DNA of 64,000 nucleotides from Calothrix sp. PCC 7507. GTDB lineage: Bacteria > Cyanobacteriota > Cyanobacteriia > Cyanobacteriales > Nostocaceae. This document shows, in pieces, positions 34,552-43,662 of the stretch. The stretch is taken from positions 6,311,501-6,375,500 of the forward strand of contig NC_019682.1 of the NCBI RefSeq assembly GCF_000316575.1, read 5' to 3'. The stretch's first letter is position 1; every line of letters begins with the position of its first letter. The notes under the pieces were generated by a model that did no database searches, was not told where the DNA came from, and saw only the letters and a list, made by a program, of their open reading frames with translations. The translations under genes were made by a program, and so were the position numbers.

Positions 34552-34666
34552 GAAATGGGGAATTGCTTCTCCTCCTCTCACCCTGCTCCCTGCCACTGAG
34601 CAATTCTGCCACAATAGTATTAGGTTGATTCACATCTTGTACCAGTTGCAACAAGGCATTTTTTTG

Positions 34667-34736
34667 TAGGGTGGGCAGTGCCCACCGTTGCCTGAAACCC
34701 TCATAATTGTGTTGGTGGGCGATGCCCACCCTACAC
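34667..34736. repeat. Inverted 'TAGGGTGGGC...GCCCACCCTA' element
   Basis: Left unit TAGGGTGGGCAGTGCCCACC and right unit GGTGGGCGATGCCCACCCTA are inverted copies around a 28-bp spacer. Related units lie at 9906-9928 and 46548-46592. A common non-coding repeat of Nostoc-type genomes. Confidence 0.8.
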
Positions 34737-34793
34737 TTATTGAGAATAGTGCCAGATGTCAGTTGATATACCTCAAATCTTCCACTAGCCGTT

Positions 34794-35627
34794 ATGTATC
34801 AAACCGACCCACCGCGTCCTCCTAAAGAATTCCTGCCGACAATGTATGATCTTCCCAGTGAAGACCCAGAGGAACCCGGTTTGCCTGACGAATTTCACCT
34901 TTTACAACCTCAGCTACTACGGGAAACCTTTTCTCCCCCCAACTTCCCGGAAAATCAGGTGTTTGTTGCTACAGATTTGAACCTTTACTATGATGTTCAT
35001 CATCCCCTGTGGTACAAACGCCCTGACTGGTTTGCTGTTGTCGGTGTATCAAGGTTGTATGAGCAACAAGAACTGCGTCTGAGTTATGTGGTTTGGCAAG
35101 AAGGCGTTAATCCCTTTGTGGTGGTAGAACTACTTTCACCAGGAACAGAAAAAGAAGATTTGGGACAAACTTTACGAGATGCTAGCCAACCCCCGACTAA
35201 GTGGGAAGTCTACGAACAAGTTTTAAGAGTCCCTTATTACATAGTCTTTGACCGCTATACTGACCAGCTACAAGTCTTTCAGTTACAAGGTAGTAGCTAC
35301 ACTGAGTTAGAAATCAGTCAAGCGCGTGTTTGGATTAATGACATTCAGCTAGGTTTAGGACTTTGGACTGGTGTCTATCAAGGTATAGAGCGGGAATGGT
35401 TGCGGTGGTATGATGACTTGGGTAATTGGGTTCTCACTCCTGCAGAACAAGCCCAAAGAGAAAGACAACGAGCAGAAAGGGAAAGACAACAAGCCCAAAT
35501 CGAACGACAACGTGCCGAAAGCGAAAAACAACAAGCCCAAATCGAACGACAACGTGCCGAAAGATTAGCCGCACAACTGCGCGCCCTTGGTGTTGAACCT
35601 GATTTTGGTGATGAAGAAGGGGATTAG
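34794..35627 (+). CDS. Uma2-family protein (PD-(D/E)XK nuclease fold) with coiled-coil tail
   Basis: 277 residues. The Uma2/DUF820 domain covers about 30-200: VFVATDLNLYYDVHHP, WFAVVGVSRLYE, VVVELLSPGTEKEDLG (catalytic-like Glu after VVVE) and YEQVLRVPYYIVFDRYTD (E/Q-x-x-R-V-P-Y-Y). The C-terminal 55 residues are a Gln/Arg/Glu coiled coil made by repeats of (R)QQAQIERQRAE(S/R), encoded by a 42-bp tandem DNA repeat at about 35478-35562. Uma2 proteins are hugely expanded in cyanobacteria; activity is largely untested. The active-site pattern looks intact. Start ATG 34794. Confidence 0.88.
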   Translation: MYQTDPPRPPKEFLPTMYDLPSEDPEEPGLPDEFHLLQPQLLRETFSPPNFPENQVFVATDLNLYYDVHHPLWYKRPDWFAVVGVSRLYEQQELRLSYVVWQEGVNPFVVVELLSPGTEKEDLGQTLRDASQPPTKWEVYEQVLRVPYYIVFDRYTDQLQVFQLQGSSYTELEISQARVWINDIQLGLGLWTGVYQGIEREWLRWYDDLGNWVLTPAEQAQRERQRAERERQQAQIERQRAESEKQQAQIERQRAERLAAQLRALGVEPDFGDEEGD

Positions 35628-35743
35628 TACAAGAAGGCTGAAGTATATACTGTAGGCTTTGTGTGGTTTGAAAATAGTAGCCTTATTTACGCCGTGGCGT
35701 ACTAGCCCACGGGCTAAAAAATCAACAGCGATCGCCCCATTCC

Positions 35744-36775
35744 CTAACTTGTTTCTTGAATCTGTAACCTGATTGTATGTTCAACAGCGCCACTCAGTTG
35801 CAACTCCATGACTTCACCGCCCAAAGGTTCTATGCAAGTGAGGAGCGATCGCAAGTTTGGCGTACTTGCACCCGTATCAACATATAATCTATCTGCTAAA
35901 TTACCGATGCGTTTCCAAGTCATATACAACTTGGCTACAGTTTGTTCTATCTGGGATGCTTGATTGACTAAATCAGCAGCTACGCTCAAACAGCCGATTC
36001 TCTGGGCTTCTTCTAACGCTGTTTCAATGTCTACATCCTGTTCATTGAGAGCTTGCACTTGAGCAGCAGATTTGAGATATTTTGCTAGATAACGCGCTTC
36101 TGTAGTTGCTTGTTTCAGGGTATCTATCTCAGGATTGGCAGCTATATCCTTTTGTATAGATTTTTGGTGTGATTCTGGCAGTTTTTCCATTTCCTTCACC
36201 AGAGGGGCAATGTAGCGCGGCGGCAGGGTATTATCTGCGGCTTTTTCCCTCACCGATTCTGGTAATAAATCGGAGGACATAGCTGTCCATTCGTCGCTGA
36301 GTTGTCGGACTTCGCGCCTGGTGATGCGATCGCCTTTTTGGGCGGCTTCACTCACCATTTGTTGCACTTCTGGGGAGGCTTTGGAGGTTTCGACAAAGGC
36401 CCGTTTGCTAAAGTTATTCACCGATTCCGGTGCAAGTTTCCCCTCTTCTAAGAGGGTATCAGCACTATTGGCTAGTTGAATCCAGGAGTAAGCTTGACTT
36501 TTACTAATTTCCCGTTCTTTGAGCCAGTATAAAAAGCCCGTACCGCGTCCATCGCCGCCCTTTTTCTCTCTGTCGCGGATCGCCCGTAAAATACGCCCTC
36601 GCCAGATTTCAGTCTGCAAATCAAAGCGATCGCATACTTGCCAAGCTACATCCAACTGCTGTTGAAAATCTGACTCGAGAATCTGTTCATCTTCTGGATC
36701 TGGCAGTTCAAAGCTGAGATCCGCTGGCTGTTGCAAAGCAGCAGCTATATCGTTGATCGATTCGTTATATTGCAC
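35744..36775 (-). CDS. Hypothetical DNA-binding-like protein (DUF3102-like N-terminus)
   Basis: 343 residues, soluble, mostly helical. Residues about 40-110 (WRGRILRAIRDREKKGGDGRG, then FLYWLKEREISKSQAYSWIQL) resemble the DUF3102/ParB-associated helix-turn-helix in which a polypeptide 'recognises' through a KSQAY segment. A second charged helical block (about 150-250: RITRREVRQLSDEW, PESHQKSIQKDIAANPEID) follows. The C-terminal part (250-343) is mixed alpha/beta and ends LSGAVEHTIRLQIQETS. It could be a plasmid- or phage-derived partition or replication accessory protein. No partner gene nearby. Start ATG 36775. Confidence 0.65.
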   Translation of the reverse strand: MQYNESINDIAAALQQPADLSFELPDPEDEQILESDFQQQLDVAWQVCDRFDLQTEIWRGRILRAIRDREKKGGDGRGTGFLYWLKEREISKSQAYSWIQLANSADTLLEEGKLAPESVNNFSKRAFVETSKASPEVQQMVSEAAQKGDRITRREVRQLSDEWTAMSSDLLPESVREKAADNTLPPRYIAPLVKEMEKLPESHQKSIQKDIAANPEIDTLKQATTEARYLAKYLKSAAQVQALNEQDVDIETALEEAQRIGCLSVAADLVNQASQIEQTVAKLYMTWKRIGNLADRLYVDTGASTPNLRSLLTCIEPLGGEVMELQLSGAVEHTIRLQIQETS

Positions 36776-36924
36776 GACTAGTAGCAGGTAGAGTATGCGA
36801 TCGGCTTATTATGCCACAATCTGTGTGCCTCAGTCGTGAAGTAGAATCACATTTTGTCTAGTTCATTTGTATTAACTGCTGGGAACTGAAGTTGATTTTA
36901 TGTCATACTAGTACCGCAAGGCGG

Positions 36925-36955
36925 AAGTCAAAAGTCAAAAGTCAAAAGTCAAAAG
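36925..36955. repeat. Heptamer tandem repeat (AAGTCAA)
   Basis: About four copies of AAGTCAA in tandem, in the gap between the DUF3102-like gene and the truncated CopG-like gene. Confidence 0.8.
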
Positions 36956-37048
36956 AATTGTATTCCAAGCTCTTGCGCCATTTGAAATGGTATGTTTATT
37001 TACGCCGCGCTGTACTAGCCATACTTTTAAGACATAAAGTTAAAAGTA

Positions 37049-37228
37049 ATGCTGAGTGTCAGACTAGACGAAGAAACAAAAAGTCAGTTAGCGGATATCT
37101 TGGCTCACGAGCAAACAGACAAAAGTGAGTTGATTAGACGCTTGATTGCTGAACGCTGGTTGACTTTGCAAGCAGGTAAAACCTTTCATCTAATTGTCGT
37201 CTTAAATCTAGCAGAATCGGCGAAATAA
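37049..37228 (+). pseudogene. Truncated ribbon-helix-helix (CopG-like) antitoxin gene
   Basis: 59 codons starting MLSVRLDEETKSQLADILAH and then EQTDKSELIRRLIAERWLTL. This is a clear ribbon-helix-helix protein with the strand (LSVRLDEE) and two helices. After about QAGKTF the frame runs into antisense sequence of another broken gene (37166-37412, minus strand), so the normal C-terminus, and any adjacent toxin gene, have been lost. The DNA-binding part is complete, so a short functional repressor cannot be excluded. Confidence 0.6.
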
Positions 37229-37412
37229 TCATTTCTGAACGAGCTTTTTCACTATTACTAGCAATAGCAATAGGTAAATTATATTTTAATATTTATTTTA
37301 ATAACTGACTACATTCCAAATCAGGCACATCAGCAAAAATATCAGTTATTTCAATAGTATTTATTTGAAAATTCTGTTTAACTTTCTCCAAAGTGAAATC
37401 ACTGTATGCCAT
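37166..37412 (-). pseudogene. Frameshifted remnant of a cyanobacterial unknown-family gene
   Basis: From ATG 37412 the frame reads MAYSDFTLEKVKQNFQINTI and stops after 39 codons at 37293. In another frame downstream it continues NLPIAIASNSEKARSEMIIS, then PILLDLRRQLDER. Together these match a common cyanobacterial family that starts MAYSDFTLxxV and contains xxxTEKARSEMIIAPxL. The C-terminal half is missing. The junction with the CopG-like remnant lies near 37170-37185. I know no function for the family. Confidence 0.65.
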
Positions 37413-37444
37413 ATCACAAAATACCTCTAGATGTGCGATCGCGA

Positions 37445-38071
37445 CTAGATTTGCACAGTTCCAGCTTGAAAAATCTGTTCGGCGCTTAAATTCAATTCCG
37501 GGAAAGCTTGTGAGATGATGCTCTCGCCGCCTCTAAATTGAGTAACTTGGTATTCACTATCGATTAATTGGTAAATAGATATAGTTGGCAGTTTAGGATT
37601 GCCAATGAACTTTCTAGCGCCACAAGCGGCGTAATCTATAATCCAATATTCAGGAATACCTATAGCTTCATAATCAGCTAATTTTTTGTAGTAATCATCC
37701 CGCCAGTTAGTACTAACCACTTCAATAACCAATGGAATAGATGCAGCTTGAGATACAGTCGATTGCTTTTTCCATAGAGGCTCATTCACTAAATTTGGTC
37801 GATTGATAATTAATATGTCTGGTGAATAAGCTGATTCACCTCCAGGTGGTTTGACTAATACAGTTTTTGGAATGTAATAAGGTAAATTAAGACGTTTGAT
37901 ATCAGCAGATATTTCTAGCGCCAAAAAACCAACAACATCTTCATGATCTCCGACTGGTTGTGCCATTTCAACAATTACACCATCATGCAGTTCATAACGT
38001 TTTCCAGAATTGTCTGGGTATTTAGCAACAAATTCATCGAATGTAACTAGTTGGCGTAAGGTTTGAGTCAT
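37445..38071 (-). CDS. Uma2-family protein
   Basis: 208 residues of the Uma2/DUF820 family (PD-(D/E)XK fold). Blocks: TFDEFVAKYPDNSGKRYELHDG (E of YELHDG), GGESAYSPDILIIN (catalytic Asp), PLVIEVVSTNWRDDYYKKLA (Glu and Lys of ExxS...K) and DYEAIGIPEYWIIDY, the family's best known signature. It overlaps the upstream frameshifted small gene by ATGA (38068-38071). All presumed catalytic residues are present. The biological role of Uma2 proteins is unresolved; they are frequently mobile. Start ATG 38071. Confidence 0.88.
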   Translation of the reverse strand: MTQTLRQLVTFDEFVAKYPDNSGKRYELHDGVIVEMAQPVGDHEDVVGFLALEISADIKRLNLPYYIPKTVLVKPPGGESAYSPDILIINRPNLVNEPLWKKQSTVSQAASIPLVIEVVSTNWRDDYYKKLADYEAIGIPEYWIIDYAACGARKFIGNPKLPTISIYQLIDSEYQVTQFRGGESIISQAFPELNLSAEQIFQAGTVQI

Positions 38072-38263
38072 AATTTTTCTGATTTAATCCTGCTCAAATC
38101 TTCAGTGTGAGCATTGAGAATTCTGGCTTTGCTGGGTTGATTGGGATCTGAACCAGCTTCTGATACTCGTTGCCTTAGGTGATTTCTAGAAATAATTTTA
38201 CCAATCTGGTGGAATTTCCAGTTTTCCATCAGCTGTCACTCTGGCAACAATATTTGTATTCAT
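38068..38263 (-). pseudogene. Frameshifted small gene overlapping the Uma2 gene
   Basis: From ATG 38263 the frame reads MNTNIVARVTADGKLEIPPD and ends TGG TAA. One base later another frame continues GKIISRNHLRQRVSEAGSDP, then NQPSKARILNAHTEDLSRIK and SEKL, ending in TGA that overlaps the Uma2 ATG. The 196-base length (3n+1) fits a single +1 frameshift in a ~65-codon gene. The ATGA overlap suggests it was translationally coupled with Uma2 as a two-gene unit. Family unknown; the opening resembles small AbrB-like or antitoxin-like proteins only weakly. Confidence 0.55.
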
Positions 38264-38418
38264 AGTTTAAATTCTCCTCTTTCATAAATTTTATCCTGAA
38301 TTTTCTGTACTCTCCTCCACGGTATACAACCGATCGCTCGTATTTACCAACATTCCTGGTCTTCGCAAATATACTCAAGGCACGCTAGCCTAGACGAAAA
38401 GCCCATCTTTTGCATCTC

Positions 38419-39408
38419 ATGAACCAGGTAGATTATCTCCGGATTAGTTTAATCGATCGCTGCAATTTCCGTTGTCAATACTGTATGCCGGAGGGGGCAG
38501 AACTTGACTATATTCTCAAGCAACAATTATTAACTGATGATGAACTCCTCACCTTGATTCAAAAGGTGTTTATCCCCGTCGGCTTTACCCGCTTCCGTTT
38601 GACTGGTGGGGAACCTCTGCTACGTCCCCGTGTGGTGGATTTGGTAGAGAAAATCGCGTCTTTCCCCCAAACTCAAGACCTTTCAATGACCACTAACGGC
38701 TTTTTACTAGCCCCCATAGCCCAAAATCTTTATGATGCTGGTTTACGCCGGATAAATATTAGTCTCGACTCTCTTGATGCTGACACCTTTGATCTAATTA
38801 TCGGCAATCGCGGGCGATCGCGCTGGCAAGATGTCTGGAATGGTATCCAAGCGGCTTATCGCGTGGGATTTGACCCTCTGAAGCTGAATGTAGTGGTGAT
38901 TCCAGGAGTCAACGACCAAGAAATTTTAGATTTAGCCGCCCTCACCATTGACAAACAATGGCACGTCCGGTTTATTGAGTTTATGCCAATTGGCAACTCA
39001 GATTTATTTGGCGATCGCGGTTGGGTTTCTTCTGCTGAATTAAGGCAACAAATAGGCGATCGCTGGGGTTTGATAGAATCACAAATTCGTGGTAGTGGGC
39101 CTGCTGATGTATTTAAAATTCCCGGCGCGAAGGGGACGCTGGGATTTATTAGTCAGATGTCGGAATGTTTTTGCGATCGTTGTAATCGGATGCGTTTGAG
39201 CGCAGATGGTTGGCTGCGTCCTTGTCTATTGAATGAAAGCGGTCAAATTGACCTGAAAACTGCTCTACGTCATGGTATTAGCACTACCCAATTGCGAGAG
39301 CAGGTCAGGGATTTATTGGCAATTAAGCCAGAAATTAATTTTAAAGGGCGCGACCCTGGTACGGTATCAGCCGCATACACTCGTACCATGTCGCAAATTG
39401 GAGGTTAG
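38419..39408 (+). CDS. moaA: GTP 3',8-cyclase (molybdenum cofactor biosynthesis protein A)
   Basis: 329 residues from ATG 38419; a TTG at 38410 is open but adds only three residues. MoaA is a radical-SAM enzyme with two Fe-S clusters that starts molybdopterin synthesis. First cluster: CNFRCQYC (CxxxCxxC). Second: [20 protein letters not shown] (CxxC...C). [10 protein letters not shown] binds SAM. The C-terminal Gly-Gly (QIGG) essential for activation is present. Molybdopterin is needed for nitrate reductase. Monocistronic by position; convergent with rpsD. Confidence 0.96.
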   Translation: MNQVDYLRISLIDRCNFRCQYCMPEGAELDYILKQQLLTDDELLTLIQKVFIPVGFTRFRLTGGEPLLRPRVVDLVEKIASFPQTQDLSMTTNGFLLAPIAQNLYDAGLRRINISLDSLDADTFDLIIGNRGRSRWQDVWNGIQAAYRVGFDPLKLNVVVIPGVNDQEILDLAALTIDKQWHVRFIEFMPIGNSDLFGDRGWVSSAELRQQIGDRWGLIESQIRGSGPADVFKIPGAKGTLGFISQMSECFCDRCNRMRLSADGWLRPCLLNESGQIDLKTALRHGISTTQLREQVRDLLAIKPEINFKGRDPGTVSAAYTRTMSQIGG

Positions 39409-39473
39409 TCAGTTGTCATTTGTCACTTGTGAAATATGACGGACTAAGGACTCATGACTAAAGACTAATATAA

Positions 39474-40082
39474 TTACGCCTGACGTGAGTAGTATTCCAC
39501 CACAAGCAGTTCATTGACTTGTAGCGCCACCCATTCCCGCTCAATAACGCTGTTGACTTTGCCAACCAGCTTATTTTTGTCAAATTCCAAATGAGTGGGG
39601 AGGTTAGCTAAACCAGGGTATTGTAAGTTAGCTTCTACCAACTTGCGGGATGCTTCTTTATCCCTAACAGCAATTTCTTCACCAGGACGGGTTTGGTAGC
39701 TAGCAATATTCACTACACGACCGTTCACAGTGATGTGACCGTGATTTACCAGTTGACGCGCTGCGGGAATAGTGGGGGCTATACCCAAGCGGAAAACGGT
39801 GTTATCTAGGCGCATTTCTAACAATTGCAGCAGCACTTGTCCGGTAGAACCCGTAACACGTCTGGCTTTCCGCACATAGCGTAGCAGTTGCTTTTCAGTT
39901 AAACCGTAGTTGAAGCGGAGCTTTTGCTTTTCTTCAAGACGGATAGCATACTCAGAACGCTTCTTGCGATTCTGACCATGTTGACCAGGTGGGTAAGCGC
40001 GTCTGGCGCTCTTACGAGTTAATCCTGGCAGGTCGCCCAAGCGACGTACAATTCTAAGGCGCGGCCCTCGATATCGGGACAT
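39474..40082 (-). CDS. rpsD: 30S ribosomal protein S4
   Basis: 202 residues, usual cyanobacterial length. It starts [20 protein letters not shown]. The S4 RNA-binding domain lies at about 92-150 ([20 protein letters not shown], then [14 protein letters not shown]). It nucleates assembly of the 16S rRNA 5' domain. In cyanobacteria rpsD is commonly a lone gene outside the S10/spc clusters, as here. Start ATG 40082. Confidence 0.97.
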   Translation of the reverse strand: MSRYRGPRLRIVRRLGDLPGLTRKSARRAYPPGQHGQNRKKRSEYAIRLEEKQKLRFNYGLTEKQLLRYVRKARRVTGSTGQVLLQLLEMRLDNTVFRLGIAPTIPAARQLVNHGHITVNGRVVNIASYQTRPGEEIAVRDKEASRKLVEANLQYPGLANLPTHLEFDKNKLVGKVNSVIEREWVALQVNELLVVEYYSRQA

Positions 40083-40628
40083 GAGTTTCCTTAATCTAAT
40101 CCTGTTTAAAATTTACCTAGACATACTATTCTGGCATTCCCGCGACTAAAAGTCAGGGGATTTCTGGTTCTGGGACTTGCTTTAAAGCTATGAATCCATT
40201 GCTGGCAGTCTTTCAACGGAATAAATGATCCATAGAACCAGTTATCTAGTTTAGTGTATATAGCCCCAGAGCAGATCCGTTTTTTCAAGAATTTCACAAC
40301 TAAAAAGTCAAAAAAGTACCTTCTTTTGACTTTCTACTGGTTGAGTTCCTGTGTACGCCAAGGTAGATTAGGACTATTTGTTGCGGAAAGACTTAACTGT
40401 TTAGTTGCTGTTCACGCAACTCCCGCTATGATTGAAGTCGTTTTCGCCGCCGAATATTTAATATAATCTAACCTGAGACAATATCAATCACCGATTTGAT
40501 ATGTGAAGCGCAGCGATCGCACTTGACAGGCTGTTGAAACGGTATTAAAACTATGCCAAAATCCTTTTCTCTGAGGTAGATTATGGCACATATAAGTTAG
40601 CATAACCTTGGGTGTTTGGAGAACAGCA
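40083..40628. other. Intergenic region upstream of rpsD
   Basis: About 545 bases between divergent genes. It should hold the promoters of rpsD (minus) and of the Cys-rich secreted protein gene (plus). It contains a HIP1 octamer (40515-40522). I found no RNA gene or strong repeat. Confidence 0.5.
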
Positions 40629-41258
40629 ATGTTACAAAGTAAAAAAAAGGTATGCAGAAACCGCAGTTCTGCTCACAAGATGTTAAACACTAAAGCAATA
40701 CGTCTAACAGCACCAATTTTAGCTATAGCTGGGTGGTTGGCAACCATCGCCCCCGGAATGGCTCTCACCGCTTCTTATAGTAATGATTACCGTGCCTGTG
40801 CTGGTCAACTCTTAAAAGTGAACATCAATGCAGTATCAGCATTACCAGCTTGTGCCAAAGCACTGCATCCGAGAGAATTATCTACCTGTGTGGTGAAAAT
40901 TAGTAAAGAAACACAAATTAATGCTGTAGATGCTCTTACCTCTTGCCGACAGGTACGACTGCCTGAAGAGTTAGCTACCTGTGTTGTTGGGATTAGTCAG
41001 AACACTAAGGGAGTAGTCAACCCAGCAGTTTTAAATTATTGTGGTCGGAGTTTGTTGCCTGTGCGCTTTGCTCAGTGTGTGGTGGGTTTGCGTAGTGAAG
41101 TCAAGGAATTAGACCCCACTCAGGCATTAGATACTTGTATTGATGCCAGTGACAGAGTTAGTGGCTTTGCATTTGGTTCTACACCACCAACTAAAAGCAC
41201 CACTTTCAGCCCTACTTTTGAGACTACGCCAATTCCAGTGACACCAGGCAGTAAGTAA
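40629..41258 (+). CDS. Secreted Cys-rich repeat protein of unknown function
   Basis: 209 residues from ATG 40629 (TTG 40608 adds seven). After a basic stretch, a membrane or signal helix (about 27-46: LTAPILAIAGWLATIAPGMALT) precedes repeats of about 40 residues with a Cys pair each: ACAGQLLKVNINAVSALPAC, then ELSTCVVKISKETQINAVDA, then ELATCVVGIS and RFAQCVVGLRSEVKELDPTQ. The Cys-V-V-x-I/L motif recurs. The C-terminal tail is Thr/Pro-rich. Families of such proteins are restricted to cyanobacteria. It faces hetR tail to tail. No function known. Confidence 0.75.
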   Translation: MLQSKKKVCRNRSSAHKMLNTKAIRLTAPILAIAGWLATIAPGMALTASYSNDYRACAGQLLKVNINAVSALPACAKALHPRELSTCVVKISKETQINAVDALTSCRQVRLPEELATCVVGISQNTKGVVNPAVLNYCGRSLLPVRFAQCVVGLRSEVKELDPTQALDTCIDASDRVSGFAFGSTPPTKSTTFSPTFETTPIPVTPGSK

Positions 41259-41274
41259 ATTTCGGATCAGTTAA

Positions 41275-41298
41275 CAGTTATCAGTTAACTGATAACTG
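41275..41298. terminator. 24-bp perfect palindrome between convergent genes (incl. hetR)
   Basis: CAGTTATCAGTT (41275-41286) is followed directly by its exact complement (41287-41298). It sits between the stop codons of the Cys-rich protein gene and hetR and is built from CAGTTAT heptamer units. It can form a cruciform or an RNA hairpin for both transcripts, but lacks T-runs. Confidence 0.6.
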
Positions 41299-41300
41299 AT

Positions 41301-43320
<2,020 letters not shown>

Positions 43321-43590
43321 CTAACCAGCTACATAGTTAGGGTTGAGTTGAATGGCTTTTTGGTAGGTGGCAACTGCATCATCTATTTTATTCTGGTCAT
43401 ATAGGGCATTACCAATACCGTTGTAAGCAGTTGCCAAGTTGGGGTTTAGTTGCAATGCTTTCTGGTGAGATGCTAATGCCTCCTTTTGTTTCCCTTGAGC
43501 ATTTAGCACATTACCTATACCCACATAAGCCTCAGCATCGTTAGGGTTGAGTTGTAAGGCTTTCGCTGTTAATGTTGGGCTACCCCGCGG
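43321..43590 (-). pseudogene. Truncated tetratricopeptide-repeat gene
   Basis: The frame encodes two and a half TPR units: LQLNPNDAEAYVGIGNVLNA, KEALASHQKALQLNPNLATA, YNGIGNALYDQNKIDDAVAT and YQKAIQLNPN, then YVAG and stop. Upstream, the frame enters a dispersed repeat ('gggctaccccgcgggaagccgctccgcg', about 43571-43600) and meets a stop, with no usable start codon for a full gene. The GTG at 43524 would give only 67 residues. So the 5' part was lost or replaced by repeat DNA. Confidence 0.7.
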
Positions 43591-43640
43591 GAAGCCGCTC
43601 CGCGTCTACGCAAAGCCTCAACCCAACCTACCATCCTAGG
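43565..43640. repeat. Dispersed repeat cutting the TPR gene
   Basis: Holds 'atgttgggctacc', 'gcgggaagccgctccgcgtc' and 'aagcctcaacccaacctacc' units typical of Nostoc intergenic repeats. It replaces the 5' end of the TPR reading frame. Confidence 0.6.
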
Positions 43641-43662
43641 AATATTCTTAACTGTTGACTGT

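Noticed and set aside
36892-37128. 78-codon plus-strand frame
   Set aside because: Its sequence (KSKVKSQKSKE...) derives from AGTCAAA heptamers and it overlaps the clearer CopG-like frame.
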